NCBI GenBank assembly: GCA_004295045.1
Contig: SHND01000018.1
Location: 1 to 61,948, forward strand
DNA: 61,948 nucleotides
Direction of reading: 5' to 3'
Source of the DNA: Chloroflexota bacterium
Lineage (GTDB): Bacteria > Chloroflexota > Anaerolineae > UBA4142 > SHND01
The notes under the pieces were generated by a model that was not told the origin of the DNA, searched no databases, and worked only from the letters and a program-made list of their open reading frames with translations. Shown one piece after another: positions 45,796 to 52,719 of the stretch. Each line of letters begins with the position of its first letter. The first letter of the stretch is position 1. The position numbers were made by a program, and so were the translations under genes.

Positions 45796-48700
45796 TCAAT
45801 GCGGCTCGACCCTCACATGTTTATACAACACATTACCCATGCGATTCGACCTCCAATGCTTGACCCACGGTTTGATCAAACGAACTCCCGCAAGTTTATC
45901 GAAATAGACTAGCGGACAAATCACCACATCCTCGGCAACCCAGATGCGGTCCGCTTCCCGATACAGCGCCATGCGTTCGGTTCGATTGGGGGTTGAGGCG
46001 GCTGTCTCGACCAAATCAAAATAGCGTTGATTTTGCCAGCCCGCGCGGCGGAGCTGCCAATACTCCGACATATTTCTTAAAAAGTTATCAGGGTCAGGGT
46101 AATCGGCAACCCATCCGTTCATGTGAATTTGTGTATCGAATTCCGGGACATCTAACTCGGCGATTTGAAGAGAGACCTCGATCCCAAGATGCTCGCGCCA
46201 TTGACGCGCGATCTCGTTTTCCGTCACAAAATCTGAATCGGCAAAACTGAATAGAATCAATGGGGGGAAACCGCGCCCCTTTGGATAACCCGCTTCCGCC
46301 AGCAGGCGTTGGGCGTGGTCAAGATCAAAAGCCAAACCGATTTCGGGCGAGTGGCCCGCGATCCCTGACGGAATGATCCCGCCGCGCGCGGCGGGCAATT
46401 CGGCACCTTGAGAGGCGCGGCTCACGCGCTCGCGATCCAAGGCGTGAATCAGCGCGCGGCGCACGCGCACATCGTCTAGAGGTGGATGAGGCGGGAGTCC
46501 CAGAAACGCAACGCCAAGCTTGGAAATAGGGTATTGTTCCTCTTGGCTGACAAAATCTGCGGGGTTCGACAACTGCTCATGCGGATTGGCAATGCACATT
46601 TCAATTCGATCTTGCAGATACTCTTGCAAGTTCGCCACAATATCCAATGTGTGCCAAGTTTCGATGCGCGTGAGGTTTCCTGAGAATTCTGCAAAATAAT
46701 TTGGATTCCGTTCGAGGGAAATACCTTCACGGGCAAATTCTACCAATTGGAATGCGCCATTGGATACAACATGTTCCGGCTTCCACCATTGATCCCCGTT
46801 CTTGACAATCACAGCGCGCGGCAGCGGATATGTGACCGGTTGTGTGAGCAGGTAGGGGAAATAAGCAATGGGTTTTACCAGTCGCACCTCCAGAGTCAAT
46901 GTGTCGAGCGCGCGCACGCCAACTTTGCTCGGATCACTACTGCGTCCCTCGCGGAAATTCCGCGCGCCCTCAATCTCGTCCAAAAGTTCCGCGCTGAGGG
47001 AATGGGTGGCAGGCGCGAGATTGCGCTTCCAAGCCCATTCAAAATCGTCTGCCGTCACGCGCGTCCCGTTCGTCCAAGACACATCCTCGCGCAGATGGAA
47101 TACATAACGCCTTCCGCCATCCAGAACCTCCCAGGAACGCGCGGTATGAGGCAGGACGTTCAATTCCGCGTCCAGTTCCGCAAGCCCTGCAAAGATAGCA
47201 TTAATGATATCCAGCTCCTCTTCAAAACTTACTAACCCCGGGTCGAGCGATATGAGTAAACCCCTCGCGCTAAAACGGAAAACATGAGGCGAATCATACC
47301 TGCGCGAGTCCGCGCTCAACGCGCGGGAAGCTTGCTGACGTAGGGTTTGTTCAAGTGCGAATGCTTTTTCATTTGCCTCGTGCGCTTTATCAAATTCGAA
47401 ATTCGCGTGATAAATCAGTCCCAACTTGAGCCACGTCTTTGCCTCGCGCTCCGCATCTCCGCTTTCGCGTAATAACTCTATCGCGCGTTCATAAAACGCA
47501 ATTGCTTCTTCATGTGCGTCGCTCAAGCGCGCGTTGTCGCCTGCGCGAATCAAATAACCAATCGCTTTTTCCTTTTCCCCCGCGCGGTCAAAATGATAGG
47601 CGAGCAAGCCGAGAAATTCCTCTTGGCGTTCCGCAAAAATTTTTTCCAACGCGTTCGCCACGCGGCGGTGAAATTCTTGGCGGCGTTCGCGCACGAGCGA
47701 TGCGTAAGCGGCTTGTTGCGTGAGCGAATGTTTGAACATGTATTCCAGTTCGGGCAAACGCGTTTTCTCATGCACCAAATCCGCGCGTTCCAATTGCGCG
47801 AGATGCCAATCCAATTCGCGCTCGGCATCCGATATCGCTTCGAGCAGTTTGAACAAAAAACTGCGCCCAATCACCGCTGCCAGCTGCAGCGTCCGTTTCA
47901 CATCCTCTTCCAAACGGTCAATGCGCGCGAGCAAAAGCGCTTGCAGCGTGTCGGGAATGTGGAGATTGGAGACTGGAGACTTGGCGTACCAGTGATTATT
48001 TTCATCGCGCTGAATCGTGCCCTGTTCCATCAACGCGCGCAAAATTTCTTCCAAAAACAATGGATTGCCTTCGGCGCGCGCAAGAATCATTTGCCGCAGC
48101 GCGTCGGGCAAATCCGCAATCGCGAGCAAATTATCCACGAGCGCATTCGCATCATTCGCCGCCAGCGGTTCCAATTCAATTTCATGAAAACGCCGCCGAT
48201 ATTCACGCGCGACAAGGTCGCGGATGCGCCACGCGGGTTTGTCCGTTTCCGCGCGCATCAAGGCAATCAGCATCAACGGCGCGCGTTCGGTGACGCGCAA
48301 GAGTCGTTCCAGCGCGTCGAGTGACGACGGGTCCGCCCAGTGCAAATCTTCCAACACCAAAACGGTCGGCTGCTTTTGCGCGAGTTTCAAAAAATATTCC
48401 GCAAGCGAAAGCAACACTTGCCGCTTTAACGTTTCGCCGTCGAGAATTTTTACGCGTTCTGCCTGTTCGCCTTCCAATTTTACGCCGAGCAAATGCGCGA
48501 GGTAGGGGAACACCTCAGCGCTTTTTTCTGCAAACAATTCCTGCACGCGCTTTTTTAGCGCAACGCGAATCTTGATTTCATGTTCGCCGTCCACGATGCC
48601 CAAATCATTTTGTACAAGCTGCGTAATTGTCCAGAACGAAAGGGATTGACCGTAGGAGAGCGCGCGACCTTCGAGAAAGCGCGGGGGCGGGGATTGGGGG

Positions 48701-49518
48701 TCGGGGGTCGGTGAAAAGACTGCGTTCTCCGTTCCCCAGCCCCCGTCCCCTGTCCCCCGTCGCCCTTCCTCCACCAACCGCGTTTTCCCAATCCCCGCCT
48801 CACCCAACACGAAAACAATTTGTCCTTGTCCACTATGCAATTCATTCAACGCGGCGGTCAATTCTTGCAACTCGCGTTCGCGTCCCACAAGCGGCGATGA
48901 CAAGCCCGCGATGCCGCGCCCACTCGCAAATCCCGCGCGTTCTTGAATCACCTCAAACACACGAAGCGGCTCCGTTTTGCCTTTGACGGAGATTTCGCCC
49001 ATGTCGCGCAAATCGAAAAACGACTGCACGAGACGCGCGGTATTTTCAGAAATCAAAACAGCGCCCGGCTGCGCGGCGCTCTGCAAACGCGCCGCTAGAT
49101 TCACCGTGTCGCCGACGGCGAGATATTCCGAATGGTCCGCGCTGCCCACTGCGCCGACGACCACCTCGCCGGTGTTGATGCCGACGCGCATTTGAAAATT
49201 TGCCACCAAGCCGCGCAACTCGTTCGCGTATTCTGAAATCGCGCGTTGAATTTCCAAGCCCGCGCGCACCGCGCGGGCAGTATCGTCTTCGTGCGCATGT
49301 GGTGCGCCGAAAAACGCGAGAACGCCATCGCCCAAAAGTTGCGCGACGGTGCCCTCATAGCGCGTTACCGCCTCGCTCACGCGGCGATGCGCGCCGTTGA
49401 CGATTTCTTTCCATTCTTCGGCGTCGAGTTTTTCTGCATGCGCGGTCGAACCGACAATATCGGTGAATAAAATGGTGACCGGACGTCGTTCGTCCGAGTT
49501 TGCTGCGGCGTCGCCCAT
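45796..49518 (-). CDS. Class III nucleotidyl cyclase - STAND ATPase - family 5 solute-binding-like fusion
   Basis: 1240 residues, no signal peptide. Cyclase (about 10-190): VTILFTDIVGSTAH with metal Asp20, GDG with Asp64, and transition-state Asn140 and Arg144 in GDTVNLAARL. STAND/AAA ATPase (about 205-650): LVGRERELQEL, P-loop GEAGIGKT, Walker B VLVLEDLHWAD. A short TPR-like stretch follows (about 655-735). The C-terminal 500 residues match family 5 (oligopeptide) binding proteins: VFHLREDVSWTNGTRVTADDF, WKPEHVVSNGAFQLVEF, DDVRVRRALIHALDRE. A G-rich repeat adds an insert after the P-loop (residues about 252-280). The ATG at 49518 is preferred; upstream frame overlaps the DUF4126 gene. Confidence 0.88.
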   Translation of the reverse strand: MGDAAANSDERRPVTILFTDIVGSTAHAEKLDAEEWKEIVNGAHRRVSEAVTRYEGTVAQLLGDGVLAFFGAPHAHEDDTARAVRAGLEIQRAISEYANELRGLVANFQMRVGINTGEVVVGAVGSADHSEYLAVGDTVNLAARLQSAAQPGAVLISENTARLVQSFFDLRDMGEISVKGKTEPLRVFEVIQERAGFASGRGIAGLSSPLVGRERELQELTAALNELHSGQGQIVFVLGEAGIGKTRLVEEGRRGTGDGGWGTENAVFSPTPDPQSPPPRFLEGRALSYGQSLSFWTITQLVQNDLGIVDGEHEIKIRVALKKRVQELFAEKSAEVFPYLAHLLGVKLEGEQAERVKILDGETLKRQVLLSLAEYFLKLAQKQPTVLVLEDLHWADPSSLDALERLLRVTERAPLMLIALMRAETDKPAWRIRDLVAREYRRRFHEIELEPLAANDANALVDNLLAIADLPDALRQMILARAEGNPLFLEEILRALMEQGTIQRDENNHWYAKSPVSNLHIPDTLQALLLARIDRLEEDVKRTLQLAAVIGRSFLFKLLEAISDAERELDWHLAQLERADLVHEKTRLPELEYMFKHSLTQQAAYASLVRERRQEFHRRVANALEKIFAERQEEFLGLLAYHFDRAGEKEKAIGYLIRAGDNARLSDAHEEAIAFYERAIELLRESGDAEREAKTWLKLGLIYHANFEFDKAHEANEKAFALEQTLRQQASRALSADSRRYDSPHVFRFSARGLLISLDPGLVSFEEELDIINAIFAGLAELDAELNVLPHTARSWEVLDGGRRYVFHLREDVSWTNGTRVTADDFEWAWKRNLAPATHSLSAELLDEIEGARNFREGRSSDPSKVGVRALDTLTLEVRLVKPIAYFPYLLTQPVTYPLPRAVIVKNGDQWWKPEHVVSNGAFQLVEFAREGISLERNPNYFAEFSGNLTRIETWHTLDIVANLQEYLQDRIEMCIANPHEQLSNPADFVSQEEQYPISKLGVAFLGLPPHPPLDDVRVRRALIHALDRERVSRASQGAELPAARGGIIPSGIAGHSPEIGLAFDLDHAQRLLAEAGYPKGRGFPPLILFSFADSDFVTENEIARQWREHLGIEVSLQIAELDVPEFDTQIHMNGWVADYPDPDNFLRNMSEYWQLRRAGWQNQRYFDLVETAASTPNRTERMALYREADRIWVAEDVVICPLVYFDKLAGVRLIKPWVKHWRSNRMGNVLYKHVRVEPH
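48680..48775. repeat. G/C-rich short repeats inside the cyclase fusion gene
   Basis: GGGGATTGGGGGTCGGGGG-type units (about 48690-48709) and the reverse-oriented CCCCGTCCCCTGTCCCCCG (about 48743-48761) form an imperfect palindrome in frame. They code for EEGRRGTGDGGWGTEN and PTPDPQSPPPRFLEG just after the P-loop. A GGAGACTGGAGACT-type unit at about 47963-47985 in the same gene codes SPVSNLH. Confidence 0.7.
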
Positions 49519-49525
49519 GTGTGAA

Positions 49526-49531
49526 ATTGTA
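49526..49531 (-). promoter_or_regulatory. -10 box next to the cyclase fusion start codon
   Basis: Minus-strand TACAAT lies seven bases before the ATG at 49518, with a weak TTTTCA 17 bases further up. Transcription would start at or beside the ATG, implying a leaderless mRNA, as for the BTAD-STAND gene at 20652. Confidence 0.45.
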
Positions 49532-49569
49532 GCACACGCGGCGCGCGGTGAAAAGGGTTTTGGGGATAC

Positions 49570-49600
49570 AAAAAGACGCGCATCTTTCGGGATGCGCGTC
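49570..49600 (-). terminator. Rho-independent terminator after the DUF4126 gene
   Basis: Minus-strand stem GACGCGCATC/GATGCGCGTC, six-base loop, then five T residues, 14 bases past the DUF4126 stop. Confidence 0.9.
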
Positions 49601-49613
49601 ATGCGTTCTGCGA

Positions 49614-50228
49614 TTACTGGGGCCAATTCAGCGGCGGCGGATTTTCGGGAGAATTGGCAGATGCTTTTGCGGCTGCGGTTTTGCTCCGCTTTGACCAAAT
49701 CATAAACCCTGCCAACAAGAGTGCGATAAAAGAGAGCAGGAGCAAGATCGGCGCCAATATCGCCATCATCGTCATTCCGACGGAAGCAACGTCTTCCACC
49801 GTACTGACCACCGGATTTCCAATTCCGCCCGTAGCAACCGTGACAAGTGGACGCGCCGTTGCCTTGGTCGCGTGTACGCCGAACGCAACGAGCAAACCAA
49901 GAATCATCGCCAGGATGGGATGAATTTGCGTGATGACATGCGCTTCTGACGCGAAGAGAACCGCGCCGGCGGCGGGACGAACGAACGTTTGAATCACATC
50001 GTTCAAGTGATCCACGCCCGGCACTTTGTCCGCAAAGAACTCGATACCGAGCAAAACCACCAACGCGCCGAGAACCCACTCGTTCGACAGCAAATCAAAC
50101 GGCGGCGCAAGCGTGATCCAATTCGTAAAGCGCGCCGTCAAACCGACGAGCAGCAGCGGAATGTACGCATTCAAACCGCTCGCGGCAGAAAGTCCAAACG
50201 CAGAAATAATGGAGGTGATTCCACCCAT
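49614..50228 (-). CDS. DUF4126-family membrane protein
   Basis: 204 residues, about five hydrophobic helices. Features of the family: SAFGLSAASGLNAYIPLLLVGL near the N-terminus, LGIEFFADKVPGVDHLNDVIQTFVRPAAGA, and HATKATARPLVTVATGGIGNPVVSTVEDV. A charged Lys/Ala/Pro tail ends the protein. Good ribosome site (AAAGGAG). Function unknown; it is flanked by the DUF4013 gene upstream and its own terminator downstream. Confidence 0.88.
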   Translation of the reverse strand: MGGITSIISAFGLSAASGLNAYIPLLLVGLTARFTNWITLAPPFDLLSNEWVLGALVVLLGIEFFADKVPGVDHLNDVIQTFVRPAAGAVLFASEAHVITQIHPILAMILGLLVAFGVHATKATARPLVTVATGGIGNPVVSTVEDVASVGMTMMAILAPILLLLSFIALLLAGFMIWSKRSKTAAAKASANSPENPPPLNWPQ

Positions 50229-50264
50229 CTGTAAAAACTCCTTTCACGCCCCCGCGCGAAAAAA

Positions 50265-51041
50265 TTATGCTGATGCCGCAGGTTCCATCGGACCTTGCAT
50301 CATGCTCGGCGGCTCATCCGTTGGCGGTGGTGATGGAGGGAGCATACCGGAATCTGTCGGCAGCATCCCCAAGCGCGCGTATTGACCAAAGAGATTCGCC
50401 GCGACCAACATTGCCCAAAATGATGCGAAAAATGACAACAGCCCGCAAGTAATGGAACCCACCGCGCTCGCAATAAACCCTGCAACAACCGTGCCCATCA
50501 GCCACGCAATAATATAGTGGTTGAAATTTGCGCGGATAAACCGCCAGTTGCCTTGAAAATCCCAAAATGTATTGACTTGATTGTTCAAGGCGAAATTGGT
50601 CAACGGCGCGTACGTGAACAAACTGATGGCGAGCGCCACAATCACAGTGATGCAGGCGAGACAGGTGCCGATGAGCGAGAACAAACCTGCCATCGCGTTT
50701 CGGCTGTCCCCATTATTGACCAGTGCGAACGGAATGATTGTGCAGCAAGCAAGCACAAGGGCGGGCAATGCCCAAATGAGCAAACCGACCATCGCTGTAA
50801 TGCCGCGCACAAAGAGATCGCCAAAGTTTTGCCATTCCGGCAGGGGCGTGGGACGACCCTCATAGGTGTTGCGCAGCGCGGCAAGCATATAGCCGACAAG
50901 GATTGCCGAAGCGGCGATGAGTGGGATAAAGAGCAGCCAAGAGAAAATCAAGCCGAGAAGGAGGATACCGCCGCCAATCAATATTTTGACGATCCAATCC
51001 TTGTCCTCGAACATATAGGTAAATGCCTTGCCGACATCCAT
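50265..51041 (-). CDS. DUF4013-family membrane protein
   Basis: 258 residues with about five to six membrane helices. It begins MDVGKAFTYMFEDKDWIVKILIGGG, continues with IPLIAASAILVGYMLAALRNTYEGRPTPLPEW (the family hallmark) and GNWRFIRANFNHYIIAWLMG, and ends in a Pro/Met-rich tail. GGGAGG precedes the ATG. It is followed by the DUF4126 gene after 36 bases, so the two form an operon. Function unknown. Confidence 0.88.
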   Translation of the reverse strand: MDVGKAFTYMFEDKDWIVKILIGGGILLLGLIFSWLLFIPLIAASAILVGYMLAALRNTYEGRPTPLPEWQNFGDLFVRGITAMVGLLIWALPALVLACCTIIPFALVNNGDSRNAMAGLFSLIGTCLACITVIVALAISLFTYAPLTNFALNNQVNTFWDFQGNWRFIRANFNHYIIAWLMGTVVAGFIASAVGSITCGLLSFFASFWAMLVAANLFGQYARLGMLPTDSGMLPPSPPPTDEPPSMMQGPMEPAASA

Positions 51042-51183
51042 AACGCCTCCCTGCTGGTTGAATCAACAGAAATGAAAACCCGCGCAAAATTCCAACGGAC
51101 GGAGCGCGCATCAAGCGCGCTATTTCATCATACGACGCGATTATAGCAAAAGTTACAGTCATCTTCAACGCGACTGCGTGATG

Positions 51184-51217
51184 TAAAAAAAGCGTTCGAG
51201 TCCCATGACCCGAACGC
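51184..51217 (-). terminator. Rho-independent terminator of tRNA-Phe
   Basis: Minus-strand stem GCGTTCG/CGAACGC, extended by GTC/GAC, then a run of seven T residues. It lies 14 bases after the tRNA 3' end. Confidence 0.88.
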
Positions 51218-51231
51218 AACGATATTTGAAA

Positions 51232-51304
51232 TGCCGAGACGCAGAATCGAACTGCGGACACTGCGGTTTTCAGCCGCATGCTCTACCAACTGAGCTATCT
51301 CGGC
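51232..51304 (-). tRNA. tRNA-Phe (GAA)
   Basis: 73 bases folding as a cloverleaf: acceptor GCCGAGA/TCTCGGC with discriminator A, D arm GCTC AGTTGGTA GAGC, anticodon arm GCGGC TGAAAAC CGC with anticodon GAA, and T arm GCAG TTCGATT CTGC. CCA is not encoded. It has its own promoter (51315-51342) and terminator. Confidence 0.96.
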
Positions 51305-51314
51305 GCGATGAACT

Positions 51315-51342
51315 ATTCTATCCAATTCGTGGGGGATGTCAA
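51315..51342 (-). promoter_or_regulatory. Promoter of tRNA-Phe
   Basis: Minus-strand TTGACA (51337-51342), 16-base spacer, TAGAAT (51315-51320), 10 bases before the tRNA 5' end. The -35 box overlaps the T-tract of the upstream terminator at 51341-51389, so tRNA-Phe is insulated from the riboswitch transcript. Confidence 0.82.
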
Positions 51343-51389
51343 AAAAAAATGCGCTGTTCGTTTGTCGACATTGACAAACAAAACAGCGC
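51341..51389 (-). terminator. Strong terminator ending the riboswitch transcript
   Basis: Minus-strand stem GCGCTGTT plus GTTTGTC paired with GACAAAC plus AACAGCGC (one small bulge), hexanucleotide loop, then T9 after a single A. About 15 base pairs. Confidence 0.92.
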
Positions 51390-51480
51390 TGGAATGTCGT
51401 GGCTATCTCCCCGCACAGACGCCGATGCGAGGAGATAACCTTTCGAAAAGGAGGAGAAGAAGTGCAAAGTAAACGTCCAC

Positions 51481-51518
51481 AAAAAAACGAGCTGCGAACT
51501 TGGGAAAAGTCACAGCCC
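51481..51518 (-). terminator. Possible second attenuator hairpin
   Basis: Minus-strand GGGCTGTGACTT pairs imperfectly with AAGTTCGCAGCTC (two wobble pairs and one bulge) and is followed by G and T7. Weaker than its neighbours. Confidence 0.5.
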
Positions 51519-51589
51519 GTGATTTGCAATAAACAACATTGCGCCAAGCAATGCTGCCTCGATGCAATACGCATCGTGGACTCGAGTCC

Positions 51590-51622
51590 AAAAAAGCAAG
51601 ACCACAGGTCAAATCTGTGGTC
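51590..51622 (-). terminator. Riboswitch expression-platform terminator
   Basis: Minus-strand stem GACCACAG/CTGTGGTC with a seven-base loop, then TTGC and six T residues, 12 bases past the aptamer. Its 5' arm and loop can pair instead with the segment following the aptamer (51629-51637 with 51610-51618), giving an antiterminator. Confidence 0.85.
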
Positions 51623-51633
51623 GCGGCTACAGA

Positions 51634-51773
51634 CTTGTCCCTTTCACTGCCTACGAAGTTAGCTGTCGGGTTAGAACTGAAAGATGTTCCTCCAATTGCG
51701 TTTTATGCAATTGAATTCACCCCGTAATTGGTTCCTCCGCTTTCTGATCCGTATCAGAAACTCGGCTGACAAG
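51634..51773 (-). promoter_or_regulatory. Cyclic di-AMP riboswitch (ydaO/yuaA type)
   Basis: Minus-strand aptamer with the conserved ydaO blocks in order: CCGAG, a hairpin TTTCTGAT/ATCAGAAA, GCGGAGGAACC, GGGGTGAAT, a hairpin CAATTGC/GCAATTG, GGAACATC, ACCCGACAGCTAACT, CGTAGGCA, GAAAGGGA. The closing helix P1 is CTTGTC (51768-51773) with GACAAG (51634-51639). This class binds c-di-AMP and normally controls wall-remodelling, potassium or osmolyte genes. Here the next coding sequence on the strand is beyond two terminators and tRNA-Phe. Confidence 0.9.
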
Positions 51774-51794
51774 AACTATTTGATTGTGATGAAT

Positions 51795-51823
51795 TATATA
51801 TCACGAATCCGAATGCTTGTCAA
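51795..51823 (-). promoter_or_regulatory. Strong promoter of the riboswitch transcript
   Basis: Minus-strand TTGACA (51818-51823), 17-base spacer and TATATA (51795-51800); TATAAT is also present two bases on (51793-51798). Transcription would start about 51787, some 14 bases before the aptamer. Confidence 0.88.
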
Positions 51824-51937
51824 GCAAAAGTGTATTTTTTGCAGTGTATTCTATTCCTACCAGTGGTAAGGTTCAAAAAAACTGTGCGTTGCGCTCTCGC
51901 GTACAATAACACCATCAAGACGCTCGCGGTGCGCTAA

Positions 51938-52036
51938 TTGTTCCATCAAATTTCTATCTTCCAGACGACCCGCGACGCGCTTTTGTTCCATCGGATTTCT
52001 ATCCTACAGACGATCCGCGATGCGTTTTTGTTCCAT
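51938..52036. repeat. 45-base tandem repeat
   Basis: Two consecutive 45-base units (51938-51982 and 51983-52027), each starting TTGTTCCATC, continuing ATTTCTATC, CAGACGA, CCGCGA and GCG, with a handful of substitutions. A third partial copy begins at 52028. A degenerate copy may precede (about 51910-51937). The rest of 51824-51937 shows no gene. Confidence 0.75.
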
Positions 52037-52037
52037 C

Positions 52038-52071
52038 AAAAAAAACAACCGCCGAGGGTGTTCGGCGGTTG
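52038..52071 (-). terminator. Rho-independent terminator of the small secreted protein gene
   Basis: Minus-strand CAACCGCCGA/TCGGCGGTTG stem, six-base loop, eight T residues. It is about 110 bases past the stop of the gene at 52184. Confidence 0.9.
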
Positions 52072-52183
52072 CTGCGTTCCAAAGGAACACGTCTTGCGAG
52101 TGGCATGCTTGTCCAAAGAACGGACATATCCAATCAGTGGACTGCGGTCAAGTACCCGTAACCGCCACAGTGCGACCCGATGA

Positions 52184-52453
52184 TTACCAACCGGAATAGT
52201 ACGGGTGGGGCGCGGGACGCCACGTGTTGTACGGGTAATAGTACCAACCCGATACGGGATAGGGCGGAACAAAGCGGTACGAACAGTTCCATGCGCTGTA
52301 CATACAAACTCTGTTGTAGCCCGAATTCGGCCAGACATAGCCCGGGCTGGGACCATAGCCCCACGGACCATCTGCCTTTGCCGTCGTCGCCAGCGGCGCG
52401 ACAACTGTCAAAAGAATCGCAACCGCTAGAACGATAAACAATGCTCGCTTCAT
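52184..52453 (-). CDS. Small secreted Tyr/Pro/Trp-rich protein
   Basis: 89 residues. A signal peptide (MKRALFIVLAVAILLTVVAP, cleavage probably after TAKA) is followed by about 60 mature residues rich in Y, P, W and G: DGPWGYGPSPGYVWPNSGYN, two Cys (CMYSAWNC) and PYYSGW at the end. The ATG at 52453 has GAGGAGGTGAG upstream; the frame above it has no site. Minus-strand TATAAT lies about 85 bases upstream. Own promoter and terminator, so it is a real single-gene unit. No family recognised; a surface or matrix role is possible. Confidence 0.72.
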   Translation of the reverse strand: MKRALFIVLAVAILLTVVAPLATTAKADGPWGYGPSPGYVWPNSGYNRVCMYSAWNCSYRFVPPYPVSGWYYYPYNTWRPAPHPYYSGW

Positions 52454-52644
52454 GTGTCTCACCTCCTCAGGTTGAGCCATTGTATTTGGAAATTTTTTCC
52501 GCAAGGCGCAGAAAAAATTTCGGAAAAAAGTTATGTTGAAATTATACAAGCAAAATAGGCGATTGATTCAACGACTTGGCTATCCGAACGCGAAAAATGC
52601 GTATAGTAAGCGAATCGTAACATGACTATATGAAAATCGCTTAC

Positions 52645-52687
52645 AAAAAAGCAACAAGCGCACACAATACTTGTGTACGCTTGTTCG
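52645..52687 (-). terminator. Rho-independent terminator of the FW-repeat protein gene
   Basis: Minus-strand ACAAGCG plus ACACAA paired with TTGTGT plus CGCTTGT (order reversed on the strand), three-base loop, then GC and six T residues. It lies 33 bases past the stop at 52720. Confidence 0.88.
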
Positions 52688-52719
52688 CATTTTCGGTGGC
52701 TGTACCAAATTCCTACGCG

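Larger units (their letters stand above)
51340..51787 (-). ncRNA. Candidate riboswitch-controlled noncoding RNA
   Basis: A self-contained minus-strand transcription unit. A strong promoter (51795-51823) is followed by a ydaO-type aptamer (51634-51773), a conditional terminator (51590-51622), about 200 bases with several hairpins, and a very strong terminator (51341-51389). No open frame in the unit has a ribosome site or ends before the terminator. Distal hairpins include CGATGC/GCATCG (about 51559-51575), a partial terminator (51481-51518) and GGTTATCTCC/GGAGATAGCC (51401-51440), with an unpaired TCTCCTCCTTTT stretch between them. It could be a regulatory RNA or the relic of a lost gene. Confidence 0.55.

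Noticed and set aside
45344..49518. Cyclase fusion, uvrC, PH protein and VapBC as one defence island
   Set aside because: Only VapBC and the cyclase have possible defence links; uvrC and galK are housekeeping, there is no nuclease or pore effector beside the cyclase, and the cNMP-like domain lacks a key residue.
49518..50079. Longer N-terminus for the cyclase fusion
   Set aside because: The extra 187 codons overlap the DUF4126 gene, lie upstream of a terminator and a -10 box, and lack family sequence.
51128..51574. Minus-strand 148-codon frame downstream of the c-di-AMP riboswitch
   Set aside because: It runs through a strong terminator, the tRNA-Phe gene and its terminator, has no ribosome site, and the protein has no domain-like pattern.
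51462..51662. Plus-strand 66-codon Cys-rich frame (QHCAKQCC) with AAGGAGG before a GTG
   Set aside because: It lies antisense to the riboswitch and crosses its terminator and P1 strand; the apparent ribosome site is the complement of a C-rich RNA stretch. Structure on the other strand explains the bases better.
51938..52183. Plus-strand 81-codon frame with 15-residue repeats
   Set aside because: It follows the 45-base tandem repeat and then runs across the terminator and the 3' end of the secreted-protein gene on the other strand; no ribosome site.
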